From positions 888,263 through 952,262 of the forward strand of contig VYZB01000223.1 in assembly GCA_013397455.1 (NCBI GenBank): DNA of 64,000 nucleotides, given 5' to 3'. Made by a program: the position numbers and the translations under genes. The number at the start of each line of letters is the position of its first letter. The first letter of the stretch is position 1. Positions 61,001-64,000 of the stretch are shown piece by piece. The notes below the pieces were generated by a model. That model did no database searches and was not told the origin of the DNA. It was given only the letters and a program-made list of their open reading frames with translations. The stretch is from Crotophaga sulcirostris (Eukaryota > Chordata > Aves > Cuculiformes > Crotophagidae).

Positions 61001-64000
61001 AGGCACCCTTTGGAAAAACAGAAAAATGCTATGCTGATTTGTCATACTGCACCTGCCCATGGCCCAAGTAACAGACAAACCTATGTATATTGCATTCACA
61101 GGCTGAGTTTGTTACCTATTTCTAACTAAAATATTCACAGAGTTTCTCTGAACAGTTTCAGAAATCATCCATTATAGATTCAGGTCATGGTTTGCAGTCT
61201 GTGTTCACACTTGGCTTGATGCACAGCAGCAAAACCTCAGCTTTGCAGCTCAAGAGAGTGTAAACCCAGATGCTGCAAACACAGGGAGGAGGCAGGGCTG
61301 AGACTCCAGCCCCTGTGGCAAAGACTGACTCTCTTTACTCTCTTCCTGTGCTCTTCTTTCTCTTCCCTGCTGAATCCTCCTTGTACAGCTGGGTATGAAC
61401 CTAATGAAACAACAAAATCTTCCAGGGCAGGAAAATGCAAAAAGAGAAAAGTAAAAAAAATGAGGAGAAAACCAACAGTTATTGAGGGATAACAAATAAC
61501 AATAACAAAAAGGCCTACTTCTGTATTCCCAAGTAGACAATACTGACCTGTGCAGACCTTTGGTTTGACACATTTTACCTACTTTGAAGTTATTACTTGA
61601 GTTTGGAGGTGGGCAGAATAAAGCTCTACAATTATGCAAAAATTTACCCTCTAAGGAAAATCTCTTACTAACTTCTGCAGTCAAGAGTTTGGTTATGCCT
61701 CAAAATGAGAGAAGTTGCACATCTTCCTAGACAAAATGTGTGATATCACTGATCATGTCCTCTTTTGGAGTTATGAGTAATTTTTTAAAAAATATGTATT
61801 TTAAGGGTAAATGGAATAAACAATACAGGAGGTAAGCAGGGACTATCCATGTGTTCTCCAGCGTGGAAGGAGGTTGGAGTTTAGCCACCTTTTGCTGCAG
61901 ATAGCCATTGCTGCTGCTCCTTGCAGTGTCACTTGCTTAACCCATCCCAGAACTGGTTTTTTTTCTAATGAAAAAATACCAAAGCCTGTGTGCTGTTAAG
62001 CAATTGTTGTTCATAAAGCTCTGCCTTAGGTCACCTCTCATGAAATTGGACATCACTTGATTTCAATGGCACTTTCAAGTGGTTTTATCATCTCGAGGGA
62101 CAGGAGCTTGGTTTGGGATGGATTATTCTTACCATAATTCACCCCTGGCTGCCAATCTGCAGAGGAATGTAGTGTAAAACTGCATCAAGTCTGTTGAGAT
62201 TACTGTTCTGAGAGCCGAGAGTGATGCAGCAGGGGAGTACTATCAGGTTTCCACCTGCAGTGGTCACCCTGTATGTATTCACTCTTCTCACCAGCTGGTC
62301 ATCCTGATACAAAGATGCATCACCCAAATGGAGGCCCCTTCATATGTAACTTTTTCTTCACTACTGATATTGTCTTCCTCAACTCCTCTAAAGCCGGCGT
62401 CCCTCTTTCCTCTAGGTTATGATGATAAGCTTTGTGTATACTGCGTCCTTCTGACAGAAAATAACAGGTTTGTGCTCACAAGCGTGTCAGAGAAGGAAAA
62501 CAGCCTGTGGAAAGAAACTTTAGCCTAGGATGTGTTGCTTGTATCCATTATTGAGTGACAAATTTATTTTTTCTCATACTGAAATAGCTAATAGCAGCAT
62601 CTTCTCACCCTAAGTAAACTATTGCCATAAAGAAAACATAAAAACCCAATGCATTCTGCTAAAGAAGTGGGATTTTCTACCCAGCTGCCTATTTACAAGC
62701 TTAATAGGTGTACTGATACTGGGAAGTGAGTTTCTAAGTTGCTAGGAGAAAGGAAGAAGTACTGGGACTGGCAGTCTGAAGGGCACACATAGGCAGTGCA
62801 ATGGTATAAGCTTCATTGCTGCAGGAAATCATGCTGTATTCTGACTCCTCAAAGTCTTTTTCAGAATTTTATTTCAAGTGAAAAACAACTTCTGTTTTTT
62901 TTCAAAAGTTAAGTTTTTTTATTTTTTCTTCATTTTTTTGCAGAGTATAATCAAAGTAAGTACAATGAGGCACATCAAAACACCATGATGATAACATGAT
63001 GAAACACCATTCATGATATCAGTATTTTGCCTTGAAATGAATGTTAAAGCTAGTGTCCTATGTTCTGATTCAATTTAAACCAAAAAAACATATTTCAAAA
63101 TCATTCACACAGGGGAACTCCTATCTCCATGTAGCAGCAGATCTCCAAATTTATTAAAATGTTAGAATAGGCTAAATGCTTCTCTTTGCTTGGAAAGGCT
63201 AATAAATTTCCAGTAAATTTACAGTGGACACTGCTCTGAATGAAATCATAGGGGATTGCTGCCAAACACAGTCAGACAGATTTTGCTATATGGTTGAGTA
63301 GACCTGAGGTCTGCCTCCCCAGGGGGTGCTTTATACACCAATGGGTATCCCTGAGGATAACTCTATTTTGGAGGGATGCTACCAGGGAACAGGACCTCCC
63401 ATCTTGTCCCAGAGCTGCTGCTTCAGATGCTACTTGTTGATTACTCAAACTCTGGGGCTTCTCCTTTGCTCACAGTTTCAGAAATGGAATGCTGAGGCAG
63501 CCTTGAGGTTAATATTTCCTGAAGGTGATAAGAGAGGAGGAGCTGCTGGGAAATATGTAGCATGAGGTTTTCTGAAGTTTCTACTTTTCCAGTATCTGTT
63601 GTTTGCATCTCATGCCTCAGGGCTGATAATCCCATACTGTTTATAAGCCCTGAAGTCACAGAAAGATTTTAAAGGGCATTTTGCAAGAGGCTTATTAGAT
63701 AGAAATCGTTAAAGAGAAATGAAAGATGCTTTTGTGATCCTAAATCTGAATTTATCACCTGTGCTCTTCGTAGCATCAAGTACACTGCCCATCTGTACCC
63801 ACAAATGCTGACATCCGCTACCTTTTATATTGCTCAGTGTATTGATTGAGTCAGCAGGTCAGAGAGAGTAAGTGAAAGATGTTTTCTGCCTGACTTTCAG
63901 CAGAAGAGAAGTATTTCGGAGGAATTCTCTGTAAATTTTCCCAGTTGCCCAGGTTTGCTTGGAGCTATGTTCAATTATTCATTACTTAGAGAAACCAAAA
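55021..64000. other. Gene-free stretch to right edge
   Basis: No coding exon, RNA gene or mobile element recognised. Homopolymer T/A runs occur near 55027, 55552, 55929 and 60728. ORFs up to 144 codons (61250-61684 minus) carry no recognisable motif. Confidence 0.5.

Noticed and set aside
61250..61684. 144-codon minus-strand ORF
   Set aside because: No domain; Cys/Phe-rich and Ser/Glu-rich halves suggest chance reading of biased sequence.
1..64000. CRISPR, operon, IS, prophage, tRNA or rRNA content
   Set aside because: No regular spacer arrays, no clustered co-directional ORFs, no cloverleaf or rRNA-like segment; spliced gene and CR1 copies indicate a bird nuclear genome.
1..64000. Endogenous retrovirus or LTR element
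   Set aside because: No paired LTRs and no gag, protease, integrase or envelope-like frames; the only RT remnant is of non-LTR CR1 type.

Overview
The window looks like avian nuclear DNA. Two things point there: at least nine fragments of CR1, the dominant LINE of bird genomes, several ending in the typical 3' tail; and one intact GPCR gene split by a single intron at a vertebrate-conserved site. AT-rich, non-coding sequence makes up nearly everything else. The species cannot be fixed from the sequence. Nothing resembles a prokaryotic operon, CRISPR array, IS element or plasmid, and I saw no rRNA or tRNA gene.

Layout. 1-5.3 kb is intergenic, with a CR1 fragment at the left edge and another at 4.26-4.51 kb. 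5.30-10.83 kb, minus strand, holds a complete prokineticin receptor gene, best called PROKR2. Its 397-residue coding sequence lies in two exons (10658-10162 and 6000-5304) separated by a 4.16 kb GT-AG intron carrying a CR1 insertion. A clean splice acceptor 174 bases upstream of the ATG implies at least one more, non-coding, upstream exon; a weak candidate lies near 12.35 kb. A 12-codon upstream ORF sits in the inferred leader.

10.8-64 kb is a gene desert lying 5' of PROKR2. It contains CR1 fragments (21.2-21.6 kb with an in-frame reverse transcriptase remnant, 31.3, 35.7-36.25 and 47.6-47.9 kb, plus shorter 3' tails), short tandem duplications (18 to 55 bp units), simple-sequence tracts, and AT-rich, low-CpG blocks that read like conserved non-coding elements but cannot be proven so here. 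One ORF-rich, higher-GC stretch (13.9-14.8 kb) and one exon-like block (about 15.63-15.87 kb) deserve an alignment check.

The only functional story I can support is a Gq-coupled neuropeptide receptor gene at the edge of a long non-coding flank that may hold its regulatory elements. I found no convincing undescribed multi-gene system; the more interesting observations concern the receptor's 5' leader, repeat junctions and candidate cryptic exons.
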